Source: Tamarix chinensis
Lineage: Eukaryota > Streptophyta > Magnoliopsida > Caryophyllales > Tamaricaceae
Assembly: GCA_030549775.1 (NCBI GenBank)
Contig: CM060173.1
Coordinates: 62,245,367 to 62,309,366, forward strand
Direction of reading: 5' to 3'
Length of the DNA stretch: 64,000 bases
Below, piece by piece: positions 48,370-59,480 of this stretch. Below the pieces are notes generated by a model. The model made no database searches and was not told the DNA's origin. It saw only the letters and a list, made by a program, of their open reading frames with translations. Position numbers and translations under genes: made by a program. Positions within the stretch are counted from its first letter, which is position 1; each line of letters opens with the position of its first letter.

Positions 48370-48990
48370 TGTTGTTAATAGGTTTGTTCGTATTATCTTA
48401 TATCTACTTATCTGATTCGATATCTGAAGCGATCCAACCCGAAAAAATAAATAACTGATCCGATTTCTTTTTTCAAATCAAATATCTAATCCCGGTCAAC
48501 AAAAAGTCAAACAAACTAGATATCTGATCCAACAAATACAAATAATATCCGATCCGAATAAAAATATTTATACATTTTTTTATAATTTTTTTATTTTATA
48601 TATAATTATATATAAATAAATTTAGATGTGTGTGTGTGTATAATTTTTACTTACTTGGTTTAGTATTTGGGTTAGAATTTAATTTAGTTGAAATTATATT
48701 TTTAATATAATCCCTTTTTAAATCTAATATAATCCAATTAAATCTTGTAATGTAGCATATTTAATTTTAGTTTTAGCATCAGATATTTGTTGAGTAAGTT
48801 GGATATTTGCTAAACGGATTGGATATTTGTTGAGTAGATCGGATAATATCAAATATAGTTATGATTTGATGGTTTTTTCTATATTTGAAATTTTATTTGG
48901 ATAATATCAGTTATATTTGATATCCTATTCGAAAATTTCGATATCCGACAATCAAATATTTAAAATTTCTGATATTTGAACCATGAATAA
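48370..48990. repeat. Degenerate GATATCTGATCCG-type repeat
   Basis: Words such as GATATCTGA, GATCCGAT and TGGATATTTG recur many times in both orientations. The style resembles the inner part of the block near 21225-21600. Family not recognised; a decayed non-autonomous element is the likeliest explanation. Confidence 0.4.
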
Positions 48991-49019
48991 CCCTAGTTGT
49001 CAATGAGTCTTTACTTCAG

Positions 49020-51460
49020 TTGTATCACCACCCCATTACGATTCTGTTATAGCTTATAGAGCACTACATTAAACACTGTCCTCCAGACCCGAGCTTTAAC
49101 TTGATCTTTTTTAGTGAGTTGAATCATCCAATTAAGGTAGGTTTCCCATATAGTAAAGTAACGGGGCAAATACAGCCAGTTAAGGGTTTTCCTCCAAAGT
49201 TTATTGGCCACCACATGGTGAACAAATAGATGGGACATGTCTTCAACTCCATCAATACAGACTCCACAATCATCATTTGTGATAACTCCCCATTTATGCA
49301 GTTTGACTTTCATAGCTAATCCTTCTTATCACATCATCCAGCTAATGATCTTTTGTCTTAGTAAACCAGCATGACACCACACTAACTAGAACCAAGTGAC
49401 TTGTGTTGCTTTCAATCTCATGTGTTGATGCATGCTACTGACCTGGAATTTACCATCAAAAGCACAACTATTTAAGGATGGCATTCCCACATCTTAAGCC
49501 TTTAGTATCTATTTAAACATCCAAGAGTCATCTTGTTTAGTCTTAATTTTCCAAAAGCCTTGAACCTCAAGATATCTCCCATGAATCCAGCAACCCACAG
49601 ACTCTCCTTATTTACAATCAGCTTCCAAAGATACATACATAAACTTGTTGTATTCCAGTGCTGAAGTTTTCATGTCCCAAGCCACCCTCTCTTTTTGGTA
49701 GCATGAGCATTTGTATCTAATAAATAGTAATACCAAAGATCACATATTACACCATTTGAACTTTCCTAACGTAACTTGGGAGTTTCAAAGTCCAAGTATT
49801 TAATCTTGTAGTGATTCTCTCAATTAGAGAGGAATAATGTCTCACATTTAGAGAAGAATAATTCAACGGCGCACCAAGATATTTAAAAGGGAAGAAACCT
49901 TCTTAAAACTGTAGGTAATTGAGGATTTGGTACTTAGTTTTATTATGAACCCCTTCAAAATAAATGTTACTTTTATGAGGGTTAATAGCAAGACTGGAAG
50001 TAGTAGTAAATTGCTCAAGTTTATCTTTTATCAATAAAGAATATTTCAAATATTCCTTACAAAAAAATGAATAGGTCATCTGCAAAACAAAGGGTGACAA
50101 TCTCTTCCTTTTTGTATGTACTCAATATTCCTCCATAAAGTCTTAATAAGTCTAGTAAAATATTTTATGCAAAGAACAAAAATGTATGGAGAGAGGGGAT
50201 CTCCCTATCTGATACCTATTTTACCTTGAAAAGTTTTGCATAAGGTACCTTACAATGATATTAAGAAACAAACAGTGGTAACACACTATAACACTAAGTG
50301 CAAAAGGTGATGTGGGAATCCCAAGCCATAATGAACATCGATGATGAAGCTCCATTCAATGGAATCATAAGCTTTTTTAGATCCACCTTCATCGTCATTT
50401 GAGAGCTAATCCTCTTCCTCTTATATTCCTTTAACAATTCCTGAGCAAGAAGAACATTATCTCCAAATCATCTATTTGGGACGAAAGCTGATTGGTTGAT
50501 ATTAACAATCTCCCCAAGGATAATAGTTAATAGATTATTAATAATCTTGGAGAAGATTTTATATACCACATTGTAGCAAGCAATTATCCTATACTATGTG
50601 ATATTTTTTGCATTTTTTATCTTTGGAATAACATGGATAATGGTGTTATTGAGAGTATTCAAGAGATATCCATTATGCGAAAACTAAGAAATTGCTTACC
50701 AAACACCATTCTCTGCAATGTGCTAGGTTTTCTTGAAGAAGCTAGCATTAAAACCATCTAATACAGGTGCTTTAAGATCCCCTATACTAAAAATAGCTTC
50801 CTTTACTTATTTTTTGGTGAGGTCTTAGATCAACTAGTGTCCACTAGCTAGAGAAAGAGAAGGACCCTACCAAATAATATGCGTATCAACTCCTTACAGT
50901 GTAATAGTAGCTGTACCTAATAAGTTCTTATAGAAAACTTGAAATTCTTATTCAATTTGAGTCCAAGAGGTGAGCTTTTTCTCATTAAGATGGTGTAATT
51001 GCAGTAGGGATTGAAGTTCTGTCTCTCTTTAAGTTTAGCATAGAAGAAAGAGTTATCACCATCTTTTAATTGAATATAATGGATTTTAGTCTTCTGTTAA
51101 AGGAAGATCTCTTTAATTCTAAGTTTTTGCCACCATATATCCCTTGTTGATTTCTCCTTTTTTTGTTAATTAGGGTTGCTAGGATTGTTGTTTAGTTGGT
51201 GCTTGACATGTTGCCGGTCATTATGAGCCTTCTCAACTTCTTTGGAGACATTACCAAAGAAACAATTATTGAAATGCTTAAGCTCAGGTTTCAATCTCTT
51301 GAGTTTCACAGCAAGTTGAAATTATGGAGATCCTACCACCATTTTACTCCGAGTTCTTTGAACCACATCTTTAAAATTTTCATGCTCAACCTAATGATTA
51401 CAAAATTTGAATTGTTTAATTCCTTTATAGGGTTTTGTTGCCATGTTAAGAAGCAGGCAA
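49020..51460 (-). pseudogene. Degraded L1-type LINE ORF2, minus strand
   Basis: From high to low coordinates: the endonuclease-RT linker (about 51350-51200: LKRLKPELKHFN and CFFGNVSKE), the RT GDPLSP block (near 50190), the RT DD region (50100-49903; the usual FADD is changed but SLAINPHKSNIYF is clear) and the zf-RVT end (49313-49047, HKWGVITNDDCGVC...DMSHLFVHH). Many stops and frame changes; endonuclease and ORF1 were not found. It is older than the LINE at 10083. Confidence 0.8.
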
Positions 51461-51989
51461 CAATGGTTAGAGAGGTAGTTGTCTTCAACTTGGATTATTA
51501 TTCCATAAATTTATCTAAGCATACTCATCCTATCCTTTTTCATTTATATGTCATACATAATCATAAAATATTGCTTTCTCTATACTTTTGTACCCAAAAT
51601 ATTTTATATATGATAACATGATTTTTTTTACCTATTTTTATGATACAATAATTAGTATATAATCATATGATAACAAATTATGCTTATCATATTTCATACA
51701 AAAAACCCTAATGTGCTATTAGGAGAAATTTACCATTTTAGTAAGGTATAAAAATCACCTAAAGTCCAGCAAAAATACAAGTTAGCGGTGTACTACAAAA
51801 TATAAAAGGGTCCTATTAATCAAAATTTTGTACCTAAAATAATACCAAAATTTATAAATTAATATTTAATAAATAAAATAATAATTATAATAATAAAATA
51901 TTTATTGTTTAAAATTACCATAATACCATTACATTTAAAATATGTAACAACAATTTTAAGGTAAAATTCTTATGTTGCATGTGCAATGT

Positions 51990-53524
51990 AAGCCATGCAT
52001 GAAGGAATGAGGTTGCAAGGTAGGTTGGTTAGCTAGCAGAGGTGCAAGTGATGGTTGTGGGAGAAGGTGATGGCGATGGTTGTGTTGGTTCGGATGGTGG
52101 AAGAAGGTAGTGGTGGAGTTAGGCTCGGTGGTGTGTGTAGGAAAAGGGGAAAGGTTGTGATGGAGAAGGAAAAGATGGTAAATGTTTGGTGATGGGCTTG
52201 AAGGGGCTGCATAGGAAGGAAGGTATGCCTAGGTAGGGTAGTTGGAAAGGTGGTGATGGTGCAATGGTGTGGGCTAGTGTGGAGGGTTGCAAAGTAGGTT
52301 GTGTAGGTGCTGGAGTTACTATAGAGGGAGGTATCAAAAGGATGAGGGGTGCAATGAAAAAAAAAACTAGTTCCTAGGGGAGTGCTACAGAAGAAGTAGT
52401 CGGGGAAGGTGATAGAGAATGGTGAAATTTTCCATAAAGGAGAAGGAGAAGAAATAAAAAGGTAGTAGGGGAGAAGGAAGAAGATGAAAAAGAGGACGAA
52501 GAGGAGGCCAACGATGGTTTTGATGGAATGGTGGGGCTAATGATGCATGAAAAAGGAGGAGAGAAAGGGTTGGGGTGTTGGTGATGGTTAGAGGTGGTTG
52601 TTGATGGTTTCAGTGAAACCAAATGAAGTCAAGAGAAGAGAGTGTAGGGGAGAAAGAATAAAAAGGATGAGGTGGTGCAAGTGATGGTGGAGGATGGTTT
52701 GTTGGTAGTGAAACCAAATAAGGTTAAGGGAGAGGGAGTTGAGAGTTCCGATGTTAGTTGTGGGGGGTGAAAAAAAATGGGGATGAGAAAAGAGAGCAAC
52801 GATCTGGTTATGAGGGTTACTGGCGACATGTGTTAGTGATGGTTATTGGCGACAGTGATGGTGAAAAGGGATCTAGGGTGTGGTTTTGTGAGGTTGTGTT
52901 TGGTTGTGATGGTGAAACCAATGGAGTCAAGCAAAGGGAGTAGGGGAGGTTAATTTGGATTGAACAAGGAAAAGAGAGAGAGAGGTGCATGTGTGTGTAC
53001 ACACACACACACACAAATGCAGAGGTATATATATAATGTAGAGGGGTTTTTTAGTGAGGAAGGTGATGATGATAGGGCATGGGTCAGTAGAGAAGGGTAG
53101 GGTGATAGGATTAAGTGAGAGGGATGGTTCGATATATGACGGGTATGAGTGTTGCGTGAGGTAAGGAAAAGATAAGGAGAGTGGTCGGGGAAGAAGAAAA
53201 CAAGAACGAGAAACACAAGGGGTAAATCTGAGGGTAAAAATGGTAGGGGAGGGTAGGGATATATATATATTATTTTAGTTTTAAGTTTAGTTTGGATAGT
53301 TTAGGATACCCGGTAGAACATATATCGGGCAAAATAAATAGGTTTAGGATAGGTTTAACAAAAAGGAAAGAGGTAAAATAATCATGGAAAAATTATTGAA
53401 GCAATTACTCATATTAAGGTTTAAAGATTTATGATAAACTAATTAGGCTAAGGCTTAGTGATTAGTTTTTTAATATAAAGGCAAAATACTCAAAAATAAA
53501 TGTTATAAATTTTTGGCGTGTTAC
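51990..53524 (-). repeat. Truncated Tekay-like LTR inserted in the Athila-type gag
   Basis: On the minus strand it starts TGTAACACGCCAAAAA at 53524 and runs into a pyrimidine-rich block (53200-52020), the layout of the other LTRs here. The lower boundary is not clear; no TGTTACA end was found before the LINE remnant, so the far part is probably deleted. An (AC)n run lies at 52998-53015. Confidence 0.6.
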
Positions 53525-54424
53525 AAGACTAATGCCCATGGAGGATAATATGATAGATGCTGCTAGTGGTGGAGCATTAGTAGATAAGACCCCAATTGAG
53601 GCTAGAAGGATAATATCTAATATAACATCTAATATCCGATATTTTGGTACTAGAAATACTACCTTTTTATCTCTCCATGTAAAGGAGACATGTATGAAAA
53701 AATTTAATGAAAAATTAAATAATTTGACTTCTTAATTTGAAAAGGTAGTGTAAGGGGGAGTGCATTCTCAAGCATGTGGAATTTGTTCTTATGTGGTCCA
53801 TGCTACAAATGTATATCCTACTTTGCAAATGGACCTTAGGGAAACCCAAAGTATGATCCCTATGTCCCAACTTATAACTTAGGATGGAGGGATCGTCCCA
53901 ACCTAAGGTATGGGATTTATTAAAGACCACCATCGTACCAAAACAAGAAGGTTATAACTAGCTGTTGGATTTTATCCCATTCTTTAGAACCAAACAAAGC
54001 CCCTATTCATTCAGTCCCCTCAACCACCAATACCATAATAATCTAGAGGTATTCCATTAGAGAATATAGTTAACCTTAGCTTCTAACACCCTATAATTTC
54101 AACAAAATACAATAAATGGGTTAAGGAACTTAGAAAATCTAGTGAGTCAATTGGTAGATTCTGTAAGAAAATTGCAGGCTCAAATTTCCTCCAAATTCCC
54201 TAGTTAGATAGAGAGAAATCCTAAAGAAAATGTGATTTCGATCACCACTAGGAGTGGAAAACAATTAGACAGTCCAGAGAATTTTAATGATAATCAAGGG
54301 ACAAAGTAAGAAGAGGAATAACTAATGAATGTAGAAGAAGATATCAAAGAAAAACCTCTTAAGGTAACTAAAATAAATTCTTCTAACCATTATAAACCTT
54401 TGCTTCTTTTCCTCGTTGGTTAGT
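53525..54424 (+). pseudogene. Athila-type gag fragment
   Basis: Open from near the left edge to 53735 with MIDAASGGALVDKTPIEARR, a hallmark of plant Athila-type gag. Later pieces match the C-terminal gag (NPKENVISITTRSGKQL near 54210-54270; YKPLLLFP near 54392). It is broken on the left by the LTR ending at 53524 and on the right, near 54424, by another LTR. Stops and frame changes are present. Confidence 0.8.
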
Positions 54425-54803
54425 GCCTCCTTCTTCCTCCTCTCCTTGCCACCATCATCCTAGTAGAACATCGCAGCCTCTAGCCAACAACCCCAAATCC
54501 TCCCTTCTCCTATTTCACCAAAATCACCACAGGCTACCAACCACCTTCACCCACTTCCTCCACACCAGCCCACACACTACCATGAATGCATCCATTTACA
54601 ACACCATCTTCTTCACCACAACCCTCTTTCAAAAACACCATCACCCTCCTAGACACCTACATCACCTCTACCACCCCCATTCAACCGCAGCTTCTCCCAA
54701 CAAATCCTACTCATAGCCATCCTTCCCCCTACCCTTGTTATACAGTCAAACACTATTTACCACCCTTATTCTTCTTCCTACCCCTAATTCATGTATCTCA
54801 CAT
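54425..54803 (+). repeat. LTR B, left part (pyrimidine-rich block)
   Basis: C/T-rich sequence that starts abruptly after the gag fragment and continues at 58925 once the nested solo LTR is removed. Its TG start is not visible. Assignment to the same LTR as 58925-63144 is inferred from continuity across the CACAT duplication. Confidence 0.5.
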
Positions 54804-57704
54804 TGTAATACCCCGAATTTTTAAAATCCACATTTATTAAGTTTAATGATTTTATTAGCATAATTTGATGTAAACAATTAATCATTCTAATTTTAATTTG
54901 TTTTATGAATTTATTGACGATTTTGAATTCATAATTGACTGTAACTAATCATTTTCGGGAAGTAATATTTTATCGACGTTTTAATTAATTGAATGTAATA
55001 TTTTCGGGAAGTTTAAATTAAAAATATTTTTGGAACTTATTTGAGAATTTCTTTTTGAAATTAATTTTCTTCCGTTCTATGCTTTTTAGTTTGCGGAAAA
55101 CCGATTTTGGAAATTATTAAAATTAGTCTCGGTTTATTAGAATTTGACTTAAATATTTTATTATATGTTTTTAAATATTATTTCGGGGTCTTATGATGTA
55201 TTTCCGTAAATAATATAAATTTTTATGTTCATTAGTAAATTATTCCGAAAATGTTTATGAAATTCTTTATATAACCTTTTTATTTATTTTAAGTGTTCTG
55301 ATCATTTCGAAAATAATTTTCGTTTAATAAATTTTAGATAAAGTCTTCCGATAATAATTTTTAAATATTTGGTCTTTTATTTTACATGTGATTTAAAAAA
55401 AAAGAAAAAAAAAAAAAGAAGCCCAACCTGTCGGGACCCCCGACCCCCTTCTCTCTTTTCCTTATCTTTCCCAGTCCCGACTCCCTTCTCCCTGGCCCTG
55501 CGCCTTGCCCCTGTCCCGAAGCCCTAGCCACCTCTCTTCTTCTCCCTGCTCCTCCTCGCCAACCACCGGCCAGCCTCTAACCCGGCTAGCCCTCTTCGCC
55601 GCCAACTGCAAGCAGCTGCGCCCAGCAGCCACGCACAGCAGCCGAAGAAGGCAGCAGCAACCGCGCAGGAGCAGCAACGGCAGCAGCGACGAGCCACACA
55701 GCTCGCGCCACCGTCCGGTCACCGGCAAGCCTGGCTGACCATCGACGAGCTGTCTCCGGCCTCCGACGAAGCTTCTCCGGCCTTCCTTTGATCCGATTTC
55801 GTTGGTTTTTGTTTGGTATAATTTCCGAAAACCCTATTATTAATTTGATTAATTGAATGTGATTTAGCTTATGAAAAGCTAAATTGATTGTTGTGTTATG
55901 TATATATGTGCTGTAAAATTGATTTGGATATGTTAATTGTATGGTTTGTGTTGAAAATTTGGAAAATTGAATTTTAGGCCGGGTTATGCCCAAATTTTTC
56001 GGATCCGTCCAATTTGGCAATTTTGGATAAATTGATTATACAATATGTTTTTAAATGTATTTAATTTAATGTCGGAACCGTCAATTTGAGAAATTTATGC
56101 ATAATTTATCGGAATTCGATTCCTAAGTCAAAATTCTTGTGTAATGAAATTGGGTTGCGTAATTGAGTCGTTTCGCTCAATTGATTTTATAATATCGTTT
56201 GAAATGTATTTAATTTCATATCGGAAGTATTGATTTGGGAAAATTATGCATAATTAGTCGGAATTGGATTTTTAGGTCAAAACTCTTACGGGTCCAAATT
56301 GGATTGTGTAATCGGGTCGTTTTATTCAATCGATTATACAATTTATATTAGAATATATTTAATTACATTTCCGAACCATCAATTTATATACTTTAGCAAG
56401 AATTGATCGAATTTGCGTTCCGGGCTCAAAAACCCTAATTATGCTAAATTAGGTATTTCTTTTATTGGTTTTGATCAATTGATTGTATGTTATGTTTTAA
56501 AATATGTCTAATTGCATTTCTAAATATTCAATTTAATTAAATTTATAGAATTTTACCGAATTGTATTTTCGGGCCTAAAACCTTAGATTTCAAGTAAAAT
56601 TTTGGAATTGGTCATTTATATGGTCGTTTTTCTAAAATTGAATTTATAGAAATAGCTGAAATGATCCTATATGCATTCTAATACCTTCAATCGTAATTAG
56701 TTGATTTGAATTATTCAAATTTATGTCTTGGGTTGTGAAACCCTAATTTTGGAAACCGATAGTCTTAAATTGGCTACTCGAAAGATTTCTTTTGTTAAAA
56801 TTGATTATCTAGATTTATTTAAAATTAGTTTAATAGTACTCTTAAGCTATCAATTTGAGATAATAAAAGTTATTTAGCTGGTTTGTAGTGTGGGCATTAA
56901 AAGCCCTAATTTTCGGAGATGGTTTTATATAATTAATTATGCTATGCTTCTTTTACCTAATCGATTTCCATATTTGACTTTAAATCATTTGAATTATGTT
57001 TTTATTTTATCGGGTTGGATTTGGTTCTATGAAAATGGTTGGTTGTCCTTTAGATTGTAAAACCTAATGAATGAGTCATTTTTGATAAAATAGCTTATGA
57101 TCTATTATTCTTTTCCGGCATTCCAAATCAATTTGAAATGTCCCAAGTGATGAGTGTTAATCCGATTTGGTTAATATTTAATTTTAAATCTTAATCGAGC
57201 TACGCTCGCAAGTCATGGGTTTTATGCACGTTTTTCAAGAAAGGTTGTGTCCGTTTGTGTTGATTTATTTATAATTGAATTGTTGATCGATAAGATAGTT
57301 TCTAACCTAGTTCCGACTTCCATCGGTGATCTAGGAAAGCTTTCTCGTGGATCCACGAGCTAGTGATCTCTCTCCCTCTGATCTCGCTTAGCTAGCTTCG
57401 GATCCAGGTAAGTCTCTACTTACCTCCACTTATGGGTGTTTCGTAAGGGTCTAGCTAAGGCCACTTGTGTGATGTGTGATCTACTTACCTTGGATGCTTC
57501 ATATATATATATACCATGTCCTGTTGCGTATCACATGTTGTCCTTAACATGTTTTATGCGTAGCGCAACTTGGAGTTAAGGTAGGTGGTATGTGTTTTTC
57601 TTATAACATGAATGTGATATCCGTATGTGGTGATTATGATGAGCTGTGACATGATGTGAATTGTCTATATTTACTAGAGATCTAAAGAATGAGTCTACTC
57701 GATC

Positions 57705-57878
57705 GGGGCTGAGCATGTCCCTAAGTAATGCTCGGGGCTGGACATGTCCCTAAGTAATGTCCGGGGCTGAGCATGTCCCTAAGTAATGCTCGGGGTTGGA
57801 CATGTCCCTAAGTAATGTCCGGGGCTGAGCATGTCCCTAAGTAATGCTCGGGGCTGGACATGTCCCTAAGTAATGTCC
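57705..57878 (+). repeat. Six 29-bp units, alternating A/B, each a potential hairpin
   Basis: Exactly six 29-bp units (starts 57705, 57734, 57763, 57792, 57821 and 57850) alternate between two types. Type A has arms GAGCAT and ATGCTC; type B has GGACAT and ATGTCC. Both enclose the same 11-base loop GTCCCTAAGTA. The fourth unit has one extra C-to-T change outside the stem. Three 58-bp AB dimers result. Confidence 0.95.
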
Positions 57879-57909
57879 GCGAGGCTTAATGCCCGATTCG
57901 GCTTGGTTT

Positions 57910-58108
57910 GGTTCGGCATTGCCCATAAATGCCCGTTTGATAAATATTCGGTTCGGCATTGCCCATAAATGCCCGTTTGATAAATATTCGGTTCGGCATT
58001 GCCCATAAATGCCCGTTTGATAAATATTTGGTTCGGCATTGCCCATAAATGCCCGTTTGATAAATGTTCAGTTCGGCATTGCCCATAAATGCTCGTTTGA
58101 TAAATGCC
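57910..58108 (+). repeat. Five copies of a 40-bp unit, each a potential hairpin
   Basis: GTTCGGCATT recurs at 57911, 57951, 57991, 58031 and 58071. Each unit has GGCATT and AATGCC arms around GCCCATA. The unit has no stop in any minus frame, which creates three overlapping long repeat frames there that are not genes. Partial units extend on both sides (57879-57909 and 58109-58150). Confidence 0.95.
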
Positions 58109-58373
58109 CGATTCGGCTTGGGTTGGTTTGGCGTTGTCCAAAAATGTCTGGTTGGTTGGTTAACATTATCCATAAATGCTTGGTTGGTTTATCTGAATCT
58201 CTTATCGGTTTAAGATATTTCATATGTTTTGCATGTTATTATATATGTATGGTAGGACTTGTGATGTGGGTTTGAGTATGCGTAATATTATATCAACGTT
58301 TTGTATCATAATTTAATATGCACTTGATGCTGTAATTTACGTCTCTTCCATAAGGTAGGGTAGTGGGATTTAC

Positions 58374-58394
58374 TCAGTATTGGACCCGTACTGA
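58374..58394 (+). other. LTR inverted repeat TCAGTA...TACTGA
   Basis: 6-bp arms around 9 bases, within TTACTCAGTATTGG...GTACTGATAC. Counterpart of 1225-1243 on the minus strand. Confidence 0.65.
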
Positions 58395-59200
58395 TACTAC
58401 CTTGATTGAATGGGTCCTGTGATGATCCACCAATGGTGGGGAGCAGACCTCTTATGCAGGTTTGATCGGTTACTATTTGGGGTGGAAGGCTTGACTTGAG
58501 TGAGTAGGCGATCCGGACATTATTCTTCGAGTTTTGTTTAACTGTATTCATCTTTCTAGAAGTTTCAAGTATTGTATTTAAAATTCAAGGGTATTGTAAT
58601 TAACTTTCATTTTCTCGTACTCTGATAAGCTTTTAAAATTCGGATTTATTTCACAGGTTCCGCTGATTGATTCAGCGATGATTTTATTTAGTGAATTGAT
58701 TCACTTGCCATCTGCCTATGGATATCTCCTTGTGGGAGTTTATCCTTACGGCATAGATGTTTGCAGTTTTGTTTGACAGGTTTTAGCCTTGCATCTAGCA
58801 TGAGATAGATGGTGGACATTTATCTTGTGTTAGATGTGGCGGTAACATTCCCCAGATTCACTTCTAGCTTCCGCTTTATCCTTTCAAAATTTTTTTTTCA
58901 GGAGTGAAATTTGGGGGTGTTACACACATTCCTTTCTTCCCCTAGCCTTTGATCTTTGACCCTTGTCCAAAACTCACGCTACATAGGTAACATGAGAAGT
59001 TTAATTTTTACCCCATTTTCACCCAAGGGAAATTTGGTAATTTCCTATTTAATAAATATTTTAATTATTATTATTATTATATTGAGTAAATATTAATATG
59101 GTTATAGTGATATAATTTTTAGGTATAATAGTTTTATTAGCGGATCCTAATAAATTTTAATAGGTTACCACTAAATTATGCTTTTATTAGAAATCAGGAA

Positions 59201-59480
59201 ACTTTTATACATTACTAAAATGTTTGGATATCACACAATAGCACATTTAGATTTCGATATAAAAAACGTGTAAAGTATGTTCGTTATATTGTAACTTTTA
59301 TACTTTACTAAAATGATAGATATTACATGATAACACATTTAGGTTTTGATATATAAAATGTGTTAAGTATGTTTATTACATTATAACTTTTATACTCTAC
59401 TAAAATTATAAATATCATATGATATCACATTATGGTTTTGATATTTAAATTTTATTAAGCATGATTTGTTACGTATAATT
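59201..59480 (+). repeat. Three copies of a 93-bp repeat
   Basis: CTTTTATAC recurs at 59202, 59294 and 59387, each followed by ACTAAAAT, GATATCACA-like and TTAGGTTTTGATAT-like words. Copies differ by several substitutions. Confidence 0.8.

Larger units (their letters stand above)
54804..58924 (+). mobile_element. Solo Tekay-like LTR with perfect target duplication
   Basis: Begins TGTAATACCCCGAATT, ends TTTGGGGGTGTTACA, and is flanked by CACAT on both sides (54799-54803 and 58925-58929). 4121 bp. It holds a GC-rich block (about 55430-55790), two tandem arrays (57705-57878 and 57910-58108), the TCAGTA...TACTGA inverted repeat (58374-58394) and the GGCGGTAACATTCC terminal zone. With no internal region, it is a product of LTR-LTR recombination or of gene conversion loss. 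Confidence 0.92.

Noticed and set aside
52119..53216. Minus-strand proline/serine-rich frames
   Set aside because: They lie in the pyrimidine-rich block of a truncated LTR and have no domain, as in the LTR at 733-5862.
55505..56020. Alanine- and leucine-rich frames on both strands
   Set aside because: GC-rich block of the solo LTR at 54804-58924; no conserved domain and the same kind of block occurs in the other LTRs.
57837..58173. Three long overlapping minus-strand open frames with repeated peptide units
   Set aside because: They arise because the 40-bp repeat has no stop in any minus frame and 40 is not a multiple of three, so all frames cycle through the same units. There is no start context or domain.
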